Shown here: positions 53,013 to 62,885 of the stretch, one piece after another
How positions within the stretch are numbered: the first letter of the stretch is position 1
Layout: every line of letters starts with the position of its first letter
Source: Bacteroidaceae bacterium
GTDB taxonomy: Bacteria; Bacteroidota; Bacteroidia; Bacteroidales; Bacteroidaceae
Assembly (NCBI GenBank): GCA_017534535.1
Contig: JAFXVZ010000044.1
Coordinates: 104,434 to 168,433, forward strand
Direction: 5' to 3'
Length of the DNA stretch: 64,000 bases
Translations under genes and position numbers: made by a program
Notes under the pieces: generated by a model
The model's input: only the letters and a program-made list of their open reading frames with translations
The model's database searches: none
Told to the model about the DNA's origin: nothing

Positions 53013-54641
53013 ATGAAAAAAACTTCTTTCTTCGCGATTTGTGCAAGTGCCCTTTTGATGGGTCTTTCTGCTTGCACAGGTAATCAGAACAACAACGCTG
53101 CCAATAGTGAGGCTGATGAGCAGCAAGTATTTATCGGTGAAGACATCGCCATAGCACAGACTCAGTATGGTAAAGTGCAGGGTTTCATGTCAAGAGATGT
53201 TTACACTTTCCTGGGTGTTCGCTATGGCGCTAACACAGAAGGTGCTAACCGTTTCATGCCTCCACAGGAACCAGAACCTTGGGATGGTGTTGTACCTGCT
53301 TTGGTGTATGGTTACTGTGCTCCTCAGAACGATCCTAATTATGCCAACAATGCTGGCGTTTGGCGTGACCATTGGAACTATAGCAACCTGAGTGAGGACT
53401 GCTTGTTCGTAAACGTATGGACCAAAGGCTTGAAGGACGGTAAGAAACGTCCTGTGATGGTATGGTTCCATGGAGGTGGCTATGCTGCAGGTAATGGTAT
53501 TGAGCAGGATGGTTATCATGGTGAGAACTTGGCTCGTTATGGTGACATCGTATTCGTATCAGTGAACCATCGTCTGAATGCTTTTGGTTTCTCTGACTTC
53601 TCAGGTGTAAACGGTAAGTATGAGGATTCTGGCAATGCAGGTACACTGGATATGGTAGCTGCTTTGAAGTGGGTAAACAAAAATATTGAGAACTTTGGTG
53701 GTGATCCTAACAACGTGACTATCATGGGCCAGTCTGGTGGTGGAGCTAAGGTCTGCACACTGGTAGCTATGCCTGAAACCAAGGGCTTGGTACATAAGGC
53801 TGTTGCACTGAGTGGAAACTCTAACAATGCAACTTCTCAGAGCTATAGCCGTGAACTGGGTAAGTTCATCGTGAAATACAGCAAGAAGACTGTAGAACAG
53901 TTACAGTCAATGCCTTGGAGAGATTATCTGAAGCTGGCTAATGAAGCTGCTCAGGAGTTCAACAAGACCCAGAACATGACTGGCATGCGTGGTGGTTTTG
54001 CTCCAGTAGCTGATGGTAAGCACATCCCTGCAGCAGGTTACTATGATGACCTGAACGCTCCTTCTTCTCAGGTGCCTATGATTTACTGCTCTACTATGGC
54101 TGAGTTCAGTCCTGCACAGAGTAATCCATCATTGGAGAACTTGGATGCTAAAGGGTTGGGTGAGTATTTAGATCAGCGTTATCCAGGTAAGGGTGCTGCT
54201 GTTGCAGCTGCTTATCAGAAGGCATTCCCACAGGCTAATGCAGGCGACATTATTGGTATGGCTACCAGTCCTCGTACTGGCATCATCAACAACGTAAGTC
54301 TGAAGGCTAAGCAGGGTGCTCCTGTATATTTGGCTTGGTTCGGTTTCAATCCTCCCATCTTCAACGGTCGCGCACGTGCATTCCATTGCATCGATATCTG
54401 CTTCTGGTATCGTAACACTGACCGCATGGTTACCCACTCAGGAGGTGGTAAGCGCCCTCGTGAGCTGTCAAACAAGATGTCTGATGCTCTGTTGGCTTTC
54501 ATGCGTACTGGCAATCCTAATTGTGGTGCATTGCCTGAGTGGCCTGCATTCAACGATACTGACAGGCCGACTATGATTCTGAACGATGTTTGCGAGGTTC
54601 GCAACAATGTGGATACTGAGGCTTTGGAAGCAATGAAGTAA
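53013..54641 (+). CDS. Type B carboxylesterase lipoprotein
   Basis: A 542-residue alpha/beta-hydrolase with a lipoprotein signal (lipobox GLSAC), probably anchored to the outer membrane or in the periplasm. It has the oxyanion region WFHGGGYAAGNG, the nucleophile elbow GQSGGGAKV with catalytic Ser, a likely acid residue near AEFSPAQ, and His in RAFHCIDICFWY. It should cleave esters, possibly acetyl or feruloyl groups on plant polysaccharides, although no binding domain is present. Codon bias is strong. Confidence 0.9.
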   Translation: MKKTSFFAICASALLMGLSACTGNQNNNAANSEADEQQVFIGEDIAIAQTQYGKVQGFMSRDVYTFLGVRYGANTEGANRFMPPQEPEPWDGVVPALVYGYCAPQNDPNYANNAGVWRDHWNYSNLSEDCLFVNVWTKGLKDGKKRPVMVWFHGGGYAAGNGIEQDGYHGENLARYGDIVFVSVNHRLNAFGFSDFSGVNGKYEDSGNAGTLDMVAALKWVNKNIENFGGDPNNVTIMGQSGGGAKVCTLVAMPETKGLVHKAVALSGNSNNATSQSYSRELGKFIVKYSKKTVEQLQSMPWRDYLKLANEAAQEFNKTQNMTGMRGGFAPVADGKHIPAAGYYDDLNAPSSQVPMIYCSTMAEFSPAQSNPSLENLDAKGLGEYLDQRYPGKGAAVAAAYQKAFPQANAGDIIGMATSPRTGIINNVSLKAKQGAPVYLAWFGFNPPIFNGRARAFHCIDICFWYRNTDRMVTHSGGGKRPRELSNKMSDALLAFMRTGNPNCGALPEWPAFNDTDRPTMILNDVCEVRNNVDTEALEAMK

Positions 54642-54681
54642 TTTTAATTGATAATTGTTAAGAAGTGATATTAAGGGCTGA

Positions 54682-55224
54682 TATTTCGGTGCGGAATTGC
54701 TCTCATTGCAGTTCAGAAACCAGAGTGAAACTGGATACAAAGTCAATGAACGTCTCACCACAGTATCTTTAGAGGCACATTTCCGATATAAGGATGAGAA
54801 GGCTTTATTTGCTGTTAAAAGTTTTCTTACAAGTAATATGACGATGTTGAATACTTTGGGAGGATACGGCATTTACTCTGCCGATGCAACAACTGGTGAA
54901 CAGAAATATGCACCGCTTCGCATATCACATTCTTGGGTCAATTTTGCCTATGGAAAACAATGGCGATTCAACTTCCTTGGTGGCTATGTTAAAAATCTCG
55001 GGACTGTAAAGCAGGTTACTTCGTTGGTTGGAACCGGTACAAACATTGACCAGCTCTTTTCAACGGTATTTGGTTTCAGCTATAGTCTTCCACATTTCAA
55101 ATTTGGTGCGGAATATAATTGGACAACAGCTTGGTATGGTACACCTGGTGTAAAGGCTCGAGTTAAACAAACACATGGTGTGAGCAATCACCGTTTAATG
55201 TTGACCACTCAGTATATTTTTTGA
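54682..55224 (+). pseudogene. C-terminal remnant of an outer-membrane beta-barrel (porin-like)
   Basis: About 180 codons remain. The frame is open from 54682, just after a TGA at 54679-54681, and no ATG lies near its start; the first usable codon is TTG 54697. The coding begins inside a barrel (YFGAELLSLQFRNQ) and continues with beta-strands (VNFAYGKQWRFNFLGGYVK, FKFGAEYNWTTAWYG) to a terminal LTTQYIF. The N-terminal half and signal peptide of such a porin are missing, so it is probably a truncated gene. A strong terminator follows. Confidence 0.7.
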
Positions 55225-55239
55225 GAGTGTATAAACAAT

Positions 55240-55271
55240 AATAAATCCCCGCCATTCAGCGGGGATTTATT
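55240..55271. terminator. Bidirectional terminator
   Basis: AATAAATCCCCGC and GCGGGGATTTATT pair over the loop CATTCA between the porin remnant and the helicase gene. Confidence 0.9.
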
Positions 55272-57138
55272 GTTTAATACTTTCTATCAGTTTGCGATAG
55301 AATGGATGCTTGCCAAGTGTGGTAGCATCACCTAAAATGACAAGTTTCATACGGGCACGGGTAATAGCTACGTTCATACGTCGTAGGTCACGCAGAAAAC
55401 CGATCTGACCGTCGTCATTGGCACGTACCAAACTGATGAAGATGACGTCACGCTCCTGCCCTTGAAAGCCATCCACCGTATTCACGGTGAACAATTGCCG
55501 ATAAGGACGAAGGGATTCACTACCCTTGATCTTCCCTCTGAGATACTGCACCTGTGCCTTATAGGGTGAGATAATGCCGAAATCGATGCGTTCGTCCAAG
55601 ATACGCTCTCCACCTATTTTATTTATATAGGCCTCCAATTGTTGCAAGAGCAGATTGGCTTCATTCTTGTTGATACGTCCGAAAGTCTCGCCTACAAACT
55701 GCTCCTTGAAATCCATCTCTGAAGTATCTATCCATGAGATAGGAGAATCGAAATCCAGTATGCTGCGATTCTTTACCTCGGGTGCAGCTTCTAATTCTCC
55801 ATGATAAAACCATTCTGAGGAGAAGCGCATGATGGCCTCGTTCATGCGGTATTGCACTTTTAATAAAGAAACTGTTCCTGGTTTGTTGTCCACGATCGTC
55901 TCCATCATGGTATGTTCCAAACCTCCTTTTGCTGCTTCATAGCATTTGATGGTAGGGGGCAATTGGCAATGGTCGCCTGCCAAAACCACCCGGTCTGCCT
56001 TGCGAATGGCTATCCAGCAGGCAGCTTCTAAAGCTTGAGCTGCTTCGTCGATAAACAAGGTGCCAAAGTGCATGCCACCCAACAGACGATGGTTGCTGCT
56101 TACCAAAGTTGAAGCTATCACATGGGCGGAGTCGAATAAGTCGGCATTGATTTGCACCTCTAAAGCCACAGCCCTGTCTTTCAGTCGACTGATACGGCTA
56201 CGGATGCCGTCACGTTCGTCACGACTACCCTTGCGGCGTTTGCCTTGCAGTTGGCGCAACTCTTTGCGGATACTCCACAGTTCAGGATAGGATGGGTGTC
56301 CCTCGAAGCGGCGCTCATAGGTAAACGACAACATCTTGTCGTTCACACGGGTAGGGTTGCCAATACGAAGCACATTCACACCTCTATCTACTAATTTTTC
56401 GGAGATCCAATCGACTGCCATATTACTCTGAGCACATACCAATACTTGGGGCTCCCTATGCAAGGTTTCGTAAATGGCCTCCACCAATGTGGTAGTCTTG
56501 CCTGTGCCAGGGGGACCATGCACCACCGCCACATCCTTGGCACAAAGTACCTTGTTCACAGCTGTCTCTTGGGTCGGGTTCAACCAAGGGAAGCCCATGG
56601 GGTACAACTGACGCAAACTTGCTTTTGCGGAGCCTAAAATGATGTCCTTCAGCTCAGCCAGTCGGGTGCCTTTGGCTTTTAAAACATCTGCTAAAGCCTC
56701 AAACATCGTCTGGTAACTCGTCTCATCGAAATATAGCTGAACGCCTAAGTTCTCGGCATTTTGAAGGTCCATCACAGCATTGCCCCCTGGCATTACCACC
56801 ACCATGCGAGCCTCGTCGGCATAGCTCACCGTACCGAGGAAGGTATAATAAGATAGGTCGCCCGTCGCGCTTTGTTTGAAAAAGCAGACGGGCTTCCCAT
56901 ATTCAAATCCATGTTCTATGTCAGTATCTTCGCTGCGGGTGATCTCAATAACCAACTGGTTCAGCGAATTGTAAAAACTGCGTCCTGCGGTGCAGGGGAA
57001 CCAACACATGCCACGCTTCACCTTGCGGGCCACACCCATTGTCTCAGTTTGTCGCTGAAACTCCTGCTTCTCATATTCATACTCCATACGGAGCAGGAGC
57101 TGCTGGTGCTGCAGGTGCAGTATCGGGCTCTCGGCCAT
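55267..57138 (-). CDS. UPF1-like SF1 helicase
   Basis: A 623-residue superfamily 1B helicase of the UPF1/IGHMBP2 type. Motif I is HGPPGTGKTTTL (near residue 209), motif II is DEAAQA, motif III is GDHCQLPPT, and the C-terminal motifs are VDGFQGQERDVIF and RRMNVAITRARMKLVI. It should unwind DNA or RNA with ATP; its pathway is unknown. pfkA lies immediately upstream with a 1-bp gap, so the two share a transcript. Confidence 0.9.
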   Translation of the reverse strand: MAESPILHLQHQQLLLRMEYEYEKQEFQRQTETMGVARKVKRGMCWFPCTAGRSFYNSLNQLVIEITRSEDTDIEHGFEYGKPVCFFKQSATGDLSYYTFLGTVSYADEARMVVVMPGGNAVMDLQNAENLGVQLYFDETSYQTMFEALADVLKAKGTRLAELKDIILGSAKASLRQLYPMGFPWLNPTQETAVNKVLCAKDVAVVHGPPGTGKTTTLVEAIYETLHREPQVLVCAQSNMAVDWISEKLVDRGVNVLRIGNPTRVNDKMLSFTYERRFEGHPSYPELWSIRKELRQLQGKRRKGSRDERDGIRSRISRLKDRAVALEVQINADLFDSAHVIASTLVSSNHRLLGGMHFGTLFIDEAAQALEAACWIAIRKADRVVLAGDHCQLPPTIKCYEAAKGGLEHTMMETIVDNKPGTVSLLKVQYRMNEAIMRFSSEWFYHGELEAAPEVKNRSILDFDSPISWIDTSEMDFKEQFVGETFGRINKNEANLLLQQLEAYINKIGGERILDERIDFGIISPYKAQVQYLRGKIKGSESLRPYRQLFTVNTVDGFQGQERDVIFISLVRANDDGQIGFLRDLRRMNVAITRARMKLVILGDATTLGKHPFYRKLIESIKQ

Positions 57139-57139
57139 G

Positions 57140-58120
57140 TCAGATAGAGAGGGTCTTCAATACATCTACCAACTGACGGTCGATGGTCTTGTCGAACTTG
57201 ATGGCACGACTGAAAGGTACATATACCACCTGGTCGTTCTTCAAACCACACATCACATTGCGCTGACCTTCCATCAAGGCATCGATAGCAGCAGCACCCA
57301 AACGACTGGCGAGGATACGGTCGTGTGCCGTAGGACTACCGCCACGTTGCAAGTGACCTAAGATAGTAACACGTACATCGTATTGTGGATACTCGTTCTT
57401 TACGCGTTCTGCATAATGCATAGCACCACCAGTGAGCTCGCTCTCGGCCACAATAACGATACTACTATTCTTAGATTTGCGGAAACCATTCTTGATGAAT
57501 TCTTCCAACTGGTCAACCTCAGTAGCAAACTCGGGAATGATGGCAGCTTCGCAACCTGCAGCAATGGCACTGTTTAAAGCCAGGAAACCAGCATCTCGTC
57601 CCATCACTTCCACGAAGAACAGACGCTCGTGGCTGGTAGCAGTGTCGCGAATCTTATCAACACATTCCAAGATGGTGTTCAGGGCAGTGTCATAACCGAT
57701 GGTTGAGTCGGTGCCGTATAAGTCATTGTCGATGGTACCTGGCAGACCAATGCAAGGCACGTCAAACTCCTTGGCAAACTGCAACGCACCAGTAAGTGAG
57801 CCGTCACCACCGATTACTATCAAGGCATCAATGCCTTCTTTCTTCATGTTCTCATAGGCAATCTGACGCCCTTCTGGAGTTCGGAACTCCTGACAGCGGG
57901 CAGTCTTCAGGATGGTACCACCCAGCTGGATGATATTACTTACGTTCTGACTCTTGAACTCTACGATTTCGCCTGTTACCAAGCCCTTGTAACCTCTATA
58001 GATACCTTTGACTCTCAGTCCGTGATAAATGGCACAACGGGTAACCGCACGGATGGCTGCATTCATACCAGGGGCGTCGCCTCCTGACGTCAAGATACCG
58101 ATACATTTGATTTCTGCCAT
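57140..58120 (-). CDS. pfkA: ATP-dependent 6-phosphofructokinase
   Basis: A 326-residue glycolytic enzyme phosphorylating fructose 6-phosphate. It has [18 protein letters not shown] at the N-terminus, [10 protein letters not shown], the catalytic [10 protein letters not shown], and [11 protein letters not shown]. The Gly in GGDGS (with Asp next to it) matches ATP-type rather than PPi-type enzymes. A promoter lies 33 bp upstream; the helicase gene follows. Confidence 0.95.
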   Translation of the reverse strand: MAEIKCIGILTSGGDAPGMNAAIRAVTRCAIYHGLRVKGIYRGYKGLVTGEIVEFKSQNVSNIIQLGGTILKTARCQEFRTPEGRQIAYENMKKEGIDALIVIGGDGSLTGALQFAKEFDVPCIGLPGTIDNDLYGTDSTIGYDTALNTILECVDKIRDTATSHERLFFVEVMGRDAGFLALNSAIAAGCEAAIIPEFATEVDQLEEFIKNGFRKSKNSSIVIVAESELTGGAMHYAERVKNEYPQYDVRVTILGHLQRGGSPTAHDRILASRLGAAAIDALMEGQRNVMCGLKNDQVVYVPFSRAIKFDKTIDRQLVDVLKTLSI

Positions 58121-58153
58121 ATCTCTATGATGTTAAATTGTTAATTTTCTTTG

Positions 58154-58161
58154 CAAAGATA
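58154..58161 (-). promoter_or_regulatory. -7 box for pfkA
   Basis: TATCTTTG on the minus strand, 33 bp before the ATG. Confidence 0.65.
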
Positions 58162-58222
58162 CGATATAGCGAGCACAAAAGCAAAGAATCAGCTCGTTGT
58201 TTTTATGCTCCTTTTCCTAAAA

Positions 58223-59086
58223 TCATTCGATTTTTTGCAAGATGGCCTCTTGAATGGATTCCATCAGCCATTTTGGGGTGGATGTGGCGCCGCAGATGCC
58301 CACCGATTGCACTCCTTGCAGCAAGTCCCAGTCTATCTCATGCACACTGTCAATAAAATAGGTATTGGGATTGACCGACAAACATTCGTGGAATAGAATC
58401 TTGCCGTTGGAGCTTTTCTTGCCGCTCACGAAGAATACCAGGTCGTGGGCTGCTGCAAACTGTCGGATATTGGGGATGCGGTTGGCAACTTGTCGGCAGA
58501 TGGTGTCGTAATACTCGAAAGTAGCCTCGGGTGAGATGTGCTGACGGATGTACTCCACAATCTTCCGGAACTCGTCAAGCGACTTGGTGGTTTGTGAGTA
58601 TAAACGAATGCTCTTTGTCATATCCAACTTCTTCACTTCTTCCAAACTTTCAATCACGATGGCTTCACCCTGGGTTTGTCCCACCAGTCCTAACACCTCG
58701 GCATGACCGTTCTTGCCGAAAATCACAATCTGCACGTCGGGCTCAGTCTTGGCATTGTAGGCATTGTGGATGCGTTGCTGCAGCTTAAGCACCACAGGGC
58801 AGGTGGCATCGATGATTTCGATGTTGTTCTGGCGAGCTGTTTCGTAAGTCGAGGGCGGTTCACCATGAGCACGTAACAATACCTTGGCATTGTGTAACTG
58901 GTTGAACTGTTCATGGTCGATGGTAACCAAGCCCATCTCACTGAGCCTCTCCACCTCTCTACTGTTGTGCACAATGTCCCCCAAGCAATAGAGCACACCA
59001 CCCTTTGCCAATTCCTCCTCTGCCTTATGAATGGCGGTAACCACACCGTGGCAGAATCCCGATCCGTTGTCAATCTCAATTTTCAT
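58223..59086 (-). CDS. ispH: 4-hydroxy-3-methylbut-2-enyl diphosphate reductase
   Basis: A 287-residue iron-sulfur enzyme, last step of the MEP isoprenoid pathway, yielding IPP and DMAPP. The three cluster Cys are in GSGFCHGVV, DATCPVVL and GICGATSTP; RAHGEPP supplies a conserved active-site His. The length is typical. It lies downstream of cmk on the same strand, with a 65-bp gap that holds an imperfect hairpin. Confidence 0.95.
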   Translation of the reverse strand: MKIEIDNGSGFCHGVVTAIHKAEEELAKGGVLYCLGDIVHNSREVERLSEMGLVTIDHEQFNQLHNAKVLLRAHGEPPSTYETARQNNIEIIDATCPVVLKLQQRIHNAYNAKTEPDVQIVIFGKNGHAEVLGLVGQTQGEAIVIESLEEVKKLDMTKSIRLYSQTTKSLDEFRKIVEYIRQHISPEATFEYYDTICRQVANRIPNIRQFAAAHDLVFFVSGKKSSNGKILFHECLSVNPNTYFIDSVHEIDWDLLQGVQSVGICGATSTPKWLMESIQEAILQKIE

Positions 59087-59095
59087 GACATAAGC

Positions 59096-59145
59096 TGCCC
59101 CCTAACAACTCCTCTAAGTAGAGAAGGTGCCCGTTAGGGTGGGGG
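59096..59145. repeat. Imperfect hairpin between cmk and ispH
   Basis: CCCTAAC and GTTAGGG, plus CCTCT/AGAG inside, can pair over the short gap between the two genes. It may be an mRNA processing site or a palindromic repeat; no gene is present. Confidence 0.4.
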
Positions 59146-59151
59146 AGTGTG

Positions 59152-59841
59152 TTAATCTTCAACTCTCTTTAAATATTCATTCATCAACCAATCATTCTGC
59201 TCTTCAATAGTCAGATGACTGTTGTCCAGTAAGATAGCATCTTCTGCCTGTACCAACGGACTTACCTCACGATGTTGGTCGAGGTAATCGCGCTCCTTTA
59301 CATTCTCTAAAATTTCATCGAAGCTCGCTTCCTGTCCTTTCGCTTTCAGCTCGTCATACCTGCGTTGGGCACGTATCTCCGGCGAAGCCGTTAGGAAAAT
59401 CTTCAGTTCAGCATCAGGAAATACGGTGGTACCAATATCACGTCCATCCATCACTACGCCCTTTTCTTTGCCAAATGCCTGCTGTTGTGCCACCATCTCT
59501 GAACGCACGAAATCCAGTGCAGCCACGATGCTCACCCTTTCAGACACCTCCATGGTACGGATGCGGTCTTCCACCTTTATATTATTTAAATAGGTGTCGG
59601 GTTTGCCAGTCTCGGGATTAAACAGGAAAGAGATGTGTATGTCACCCATCTTGCTGCGCAGTTTCTCTACATCCAGCTGCTCACCGTTGAAGCATCCATG
59701 CTCCATGGCATACAATGTCACGGCACGATACATCGCACCACTATCCACATACACATATCCTATTCTTTTGGCCAGGTCCTTCGCCATGGTACTTTTGCCA
59801 CACGAAGAAAAGCCATCAATGGCTATCGTAATTTTTCTCAT
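59152..59841 (-). CDS. cmk: Cytidylate kinase
   Basis: A 229-residue (d)CMP kinase. The P-loop is [17 protein letters not shown] with the fold continuing into [37 protein letters not shown] gives the CMP-binding region. A -7-like box lies 29 bp upstream. It runs toward ispH on the same strand. Confidence 0.95.
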   Translation of the reverse strand: MRKITIAIDGFSSCGKSTMAKDLAKRIGYVYVDSGAMYRAVTLYAMEHGCFNGEQLDVEKLRSKMGDIHISFLFNPETGKPDTYLNNIKVEDRIRTMEVSERVSIVAALDFVRSEMVAQQQAFGKEKGVVMDGRDIGTTVFPDAELKIFLTASPEIRAQRRYDELKAKGQEASFDEILENVKERDYLDQHREVSPLVQAEDAILLDNSHLTIEEQNDWLMNEYLKRVED

Positions 59842-59869
59842 AATAGAACTATTTGTTGTTTACAGGGTG

Positions 59870-59877
59870 TAAAGGTA
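59870..59877 (-). promoter_or_regulatory. -7 box for cmk
   Basis: TACCTTTA on the minus strand, with a TTTG 20 bp upstream in the T-run. Confidence 0.5.
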
Positions 59878-59918
59878 GCAAATCTGCGCTGATTTAACAA
59901 AAAAAAGTACTCAAAAGA

Positions 59919-59948
59919 CTTGTATGTAAAAAAACTTCATTATATTTG
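59919..59948 (+). promoter_or_regulatory. Promoter of tonB-like gene
   Basis: CTTG (59919-59922), 18 bp, then TATATTTG (59941-59948), a perfect -7 match. Confidence 0.65.
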
Positions 59949-59996
59949 CATCGTGATAAAGCAGAAAACACCATTAATTTTTAAATAATAGTATTT

Positions 59997-60698
59997 ATGG
60001 AAATTAAAAAATCACCGAAGGCAGACCTTGAAGGCAAGAAAACCACTTGGCTGCTGGCTGGCTATGTATTGGTGATGGCAGTCTTGTTCCTCGGCTTCGA
60101 ATGGACGCAGCGCGATGTAAAGATTGACACCAGCAATCAGGTAGTCGAGACCGTATTTGAAGAGGAAATTGAAATTCCTATCACAGAACAGCCCGAGCAG
60201 GTGGCAGCTCCACCTCCAGAGGCTCCGTCAATCGCTGAGACATTGACGATCGTTGACGATGATTCCGATATCCAGGAATCAGCTATCCAGTCTTCTGAGG
60301 AAACTGGTCAGGCAGTGGAAATCAAGTACACCGCTCCAGTAGCCGTTCAGGAAGAGGAAGAGGAAGAACCAGAAGAGCAGGAAATCTTCCAGGTTGTAGA
60401 ACAGATGCCTGAATATCCTGATGGCGGTATGGCAGGTTTGATGAAGTACCTGAGTGGTGCTATCAGATACCCGGCTATCGCAGCTGAGAATGGCGTTCAG
60501 GGTCGTGTAACCGTTCAGTTCGTGGTTAACCGTGACGGTTCTATCGTTGACGCACAGGTATTACGTGGTGTTGACCCATATCTTGACAAAGAGGCTCTCC
60601 GCGTGATCAACTCAATGCCTAAGTGGAAACCAGGTATGCAGCGTGGTAAACCTGTACGCGTTCGCTATACAGTGCCTGTAAACTTCCGTCTGCAGTAA
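59997..60698 (+). CDS. TonB-family energy transducer
   Basis: A 233-residue inner-membrane protein spanning the periplasm. One TM helix (WLLAGYVLVMAVLFLGFEW) is followed by an acidic, Pro-rich linker (EEEIEIPITEQPEQVAAPPP) and the C-terminal TonB domain (YPDGGMAGLMKYLSGAIRYP, GRVTVQFVVNRDGSIVDAQ). It should couple proton force through ExbB/ExbD to outer-membrane receptors. An ExbB homologue begins 2.2 kb downstream. Confidence 0.92.
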   Translation: MEIKKSPKADLEGKKTTWLLAGYVLVMAVLFLGFEWTQRDVKIDTSNQVVETVFEEEIEIPITEQPEQVAAPPPEAPSIAETLTIVDDDSDIQESAIQSSEETGQAVEIKYTAPVAVQEEEEEEPEEQEIFQVVEQMPEYPDGGMAGLMKYLSGAIRYPAIAAENGVQGRVTVQFVVNRDGSIVDAQVLRGVDPYLDKEALRVINSMPKWKPGMQRGKPVRVRYTVPVNFRLQ

Positions 60699-60720
60699 TG
60701 ATTGACTGATGACATTTATG

Positions 60721-60756
60721 AGAAAAAGGCTGCTTTCAGTAGCAGCCTTTTTCTTT
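60721..60756 (+). terminator. Terminator of the tonB-like gene
   Basis: AGAAAAAGGCTGCT pairs with AGCAGCCTTTTTCT over a 6-nt loop. Confidence 0.85.
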
Positions 60757-60796
60757 ACAAACCAAGAATTTAATCCAAGAAAAACGTTGGTCTATT

Positions 60797-61771
60797 ATGT
60801 TTACCGATTCCCAGTTACTGGAAAAAGTAAATAATTACATTTCTCATCTTACTTATGGTGAACAACCAAGAGGGTTGTATGAACCAATTGAATACGCGAT
60901 GTCATTAGGTGGCAAGCGTGTTCGACCTGTCCTGATGCTGATGGCCTATAATCTGTATCGTGACGATGTGGATAGGATTCTCACCCAGGCAACAGGCATA
61001 GAGATGTATCATAATCATACCTTGGTGCATGACGACCTGATGGATAAGGCCGATCTGCGTAGAGGAAAGCCCACCGTTTACAAGAAATGGAATGAAAATA
61101 CAGCCATCCTGTCAGGAGATGTCATGTTGTTATTAGCCTATAAGCTGATGACTGGTATGGGTGATAGTTATGTCCCCTCTGTGATGCGCCTCTTTTCGGA
61201 AACTGCTATGCAGATTTGTGAGGGGCAGCAGCTTGACATGGAGTTTGAGACTCGCATGGATGTCAATGAAGATGAATACTTGGAGATGATTCGTTTGAAG
61301 ACCTCCGTATTGATGGCTGCCAGCCTTAAGATTGGTTCTATCATGGCTGAGGCCCCTACCGACGATGCCCAGTCCCTCTATGATTTCGGAATCAATTTGG
61401 GTGTTGCCTTTCAGCTGAGAGACGACCTGCTGGATGTATATGGTAACGAGAAAACTTTCGGCAAGAAGATTGGAGGCGATATCTTAAGCAATAAAAAAAC
61501 TTATCTACTGATTCAGGCGCTGAGGCATGGCAATGAAGCACAGGTCAAGGAACTGAAGAGGTGGATCGATGCCAAGGATTACGATCCATTGGAAAAGATT
61601 AAGGGCGTGACCGCTCTGTACGATGAGATTGGTGTCCGCTCACTTTGTGAGGACAGAATAGCTCACTTTACGCAGTTGGCTGAATCTAACATCAATATGG
61701 TGAAGGTGCCTGAAGAGAAGAAACAGCAGCTGCTGAATGAGATGAATAAACTGATGTATAGGGAGGCGTGA
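60797..61771 (+). CDS. Polyprenyl diphosphate synthase
   Basis: A 324-residue all-helical trans-prenyltransferase. The two Asp-rich motifs are HDDLMDKADLRRG and RDDLLDVYGNEKTFGKKIGGD. It elongates isoprenyl diphosphate; the residues before the first Asp motif (GIEMYHNHTL) suggest a short-chain (farnesyl or geranylgeranyl) product, but chain length is uncertain. tatD starts within its stop codon (TGATG), so the two are coupled. Confidence 0.92.
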   Translation: MFTDSQLLEKVNNYISHLTYGEQPRGLYEPIEYAMSLGGKRVRPVLMLMAYNLYRDDVDRILTQATGIEMYHNHTLVHDDLMDKADLRRGKPTVYKKWNENTAILSGDVMLLLAYKLMTGMGDSYVPSVMRLFSETAMQICEGQQLDMEFETRMDVNEDEYLEMIRLKTSVLMAASLKIGSIMAEAPTDDAQSLYDFGINLGVAFQLRDDLLDVYGNEKTFGKKIGGDILSNKKTYLLIQALRHGNEAQVKELKRWIDAKDYDPLEKIKGVTALYDEIGVRSLCEDRIAHFTQLAESNINMVKVPEEKKQQLLNEMNKLMYREA

Positions 61772-62553
61772 TGCTGCGGATGATTGACACCCATTCGCAT
61801 CTCTTCACCGAAGAGTTTGATGCCGACCGTGCGGAAGTGTTGAGTAGGGCTAAAGAGGAGGGTGTAAGCCGAATCTACATGCCCAATATTGATGAAACAA
61901 CCATCGATAGGTTGTTGCAGGTTTGTGAAGATAATAAAGGTTATTGTTTCCCGATGATGGGACTGCATCCCACCTCGGTAAACGAAAACTTTGAAATAGC
62001 ATTGCAGCAGGTCCGTCAGTGTTTGGAGGTACATCGCGACCAGTTTGTGGGAATAGGAGAGATAGGCGTCGATCTCTATTGGGACGATTCTTTCCTGGAG
62101 CAGCAACTGGAGGTGTTCGACAAGCAGGTGAGGTGGGCTGTAGAGATGAACCTACCCATTGTGGTGCATTGTAGGAAGGCAATCCAATATATATATAAGG
62201 TGTTGCTTCCCTATAAAGACACAGCATTGCGTGGCATCTTTCACAGCTTTACCGGTGACCCTGGGGAAGCGGAGCTGATGCTGCAGTTTGAACGGTTCAT
62301 GATTGGCGTAAACGGCATAGTCACTTTCAAGAAATCGACTATTCCTGCTATACTGCACCAGATTCCGTTCGAGCGAATTGTATTGGAAACGGATTCCCCT
62401 TATTTGACGCCAGTGCCACATAGGGGAGAACGAAACGAGAGCTCCTACATCCGCTATATCTTGATGAAGGTGGCAGATGTTTTGGGTCGCTCACCGGATG
62501 AGGTGGCAGCACAAACATCAGATAATGCCTTGCGGTTGTTTGCAGCACAATAA
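61771..62553 (+). CDS. tatD: TatD-family metal-dependent hydrolase
   Basis: A 260-residue TIM-barrel DNase-like hydrolase. Metal ligands lie in IDTHSHLF, GIGEIGVDLYWD, VVHCRKA, GIFHSFTG and ETDSPYL. ATG 61771 overlaps the preceding stop (TGATG); an in-frame ATG at 61780 is also possible. YcfH/TatD-type nucleases are linked to DNA repair and apoptosis-like responses; the true role here is unproven. Confidence 0.92.
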   Translation: MLRMIDTHSHLFTEEFDADRAEVLSRAKEEGVSRIYMPNIDETTIDRLLQVCEDNKGYCFPMMGLHPTSVNENFEIALQQVRQCLEVHRDQFVGIGEIGVDLYWDDSFLEQQLEVFDKQVRWAVEMNLPIVVHCRKAIQYIYKVLLPYKDTALRGIFHSFTGDPGEAELMLQFERFMIGVNGIVTFKKSTIPAILHQIPFERIVLETDSPYLTPVPHRGERNESSYIRYILMKVADVLGRSPDEVAAQTSDNALRLFAAQ

Positions 62554-62715
62554 CGAGAGTTGAAACTTAATTTTTATTAAAAAAGCCTCGTTTTATCCCC
62601 GAAAATAGGCCGAAAACAGGGAAAGAAGAAAAAAAAAGACATATTTGTTGCCGAAAAGATGGTGGGTTCAGAAATTTTTTGTAATTTTAGCCCGATTTCA
62701 GATTGGTGCCGTGAA

Positions 62716-62803
62716 GGAGAGATGCTCGAGTGGTTGAAGAGGCACGCCTGGAAAGCGTGTAAACGCCAAAAGCGTTTCGGGGGTTCGAATCCCCCTCTCT
62801 CCG
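62716..62803 (+). tRNA. tRNA-Ser(GGA)
   Basis: An 88-nt class II tRNA with acceptor GGAGAGA/TCTCTCC, anticodon stem CACGC/GCGTG with loop CTGGAAA (GGA), a long variable arm (AAACGCCAAAAGCGTTT), T loop TTCGAAT, and discriminator G. No CCA is encoded. Confidence 0.95.
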
Positions 62804-62885
62804 CGGATGGCGTTACTGGATGTTGAATTTTAAAAAAAATAAACAATAATAGTAATTTAATTAATTAATCAAAAACAGTTAGACA

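Noticed and set aside
62577-62846. Minus-strand frame across tRNA-Ser
   Set aside because: It overlaps the tRNA and has no promoter or family-like sequence.
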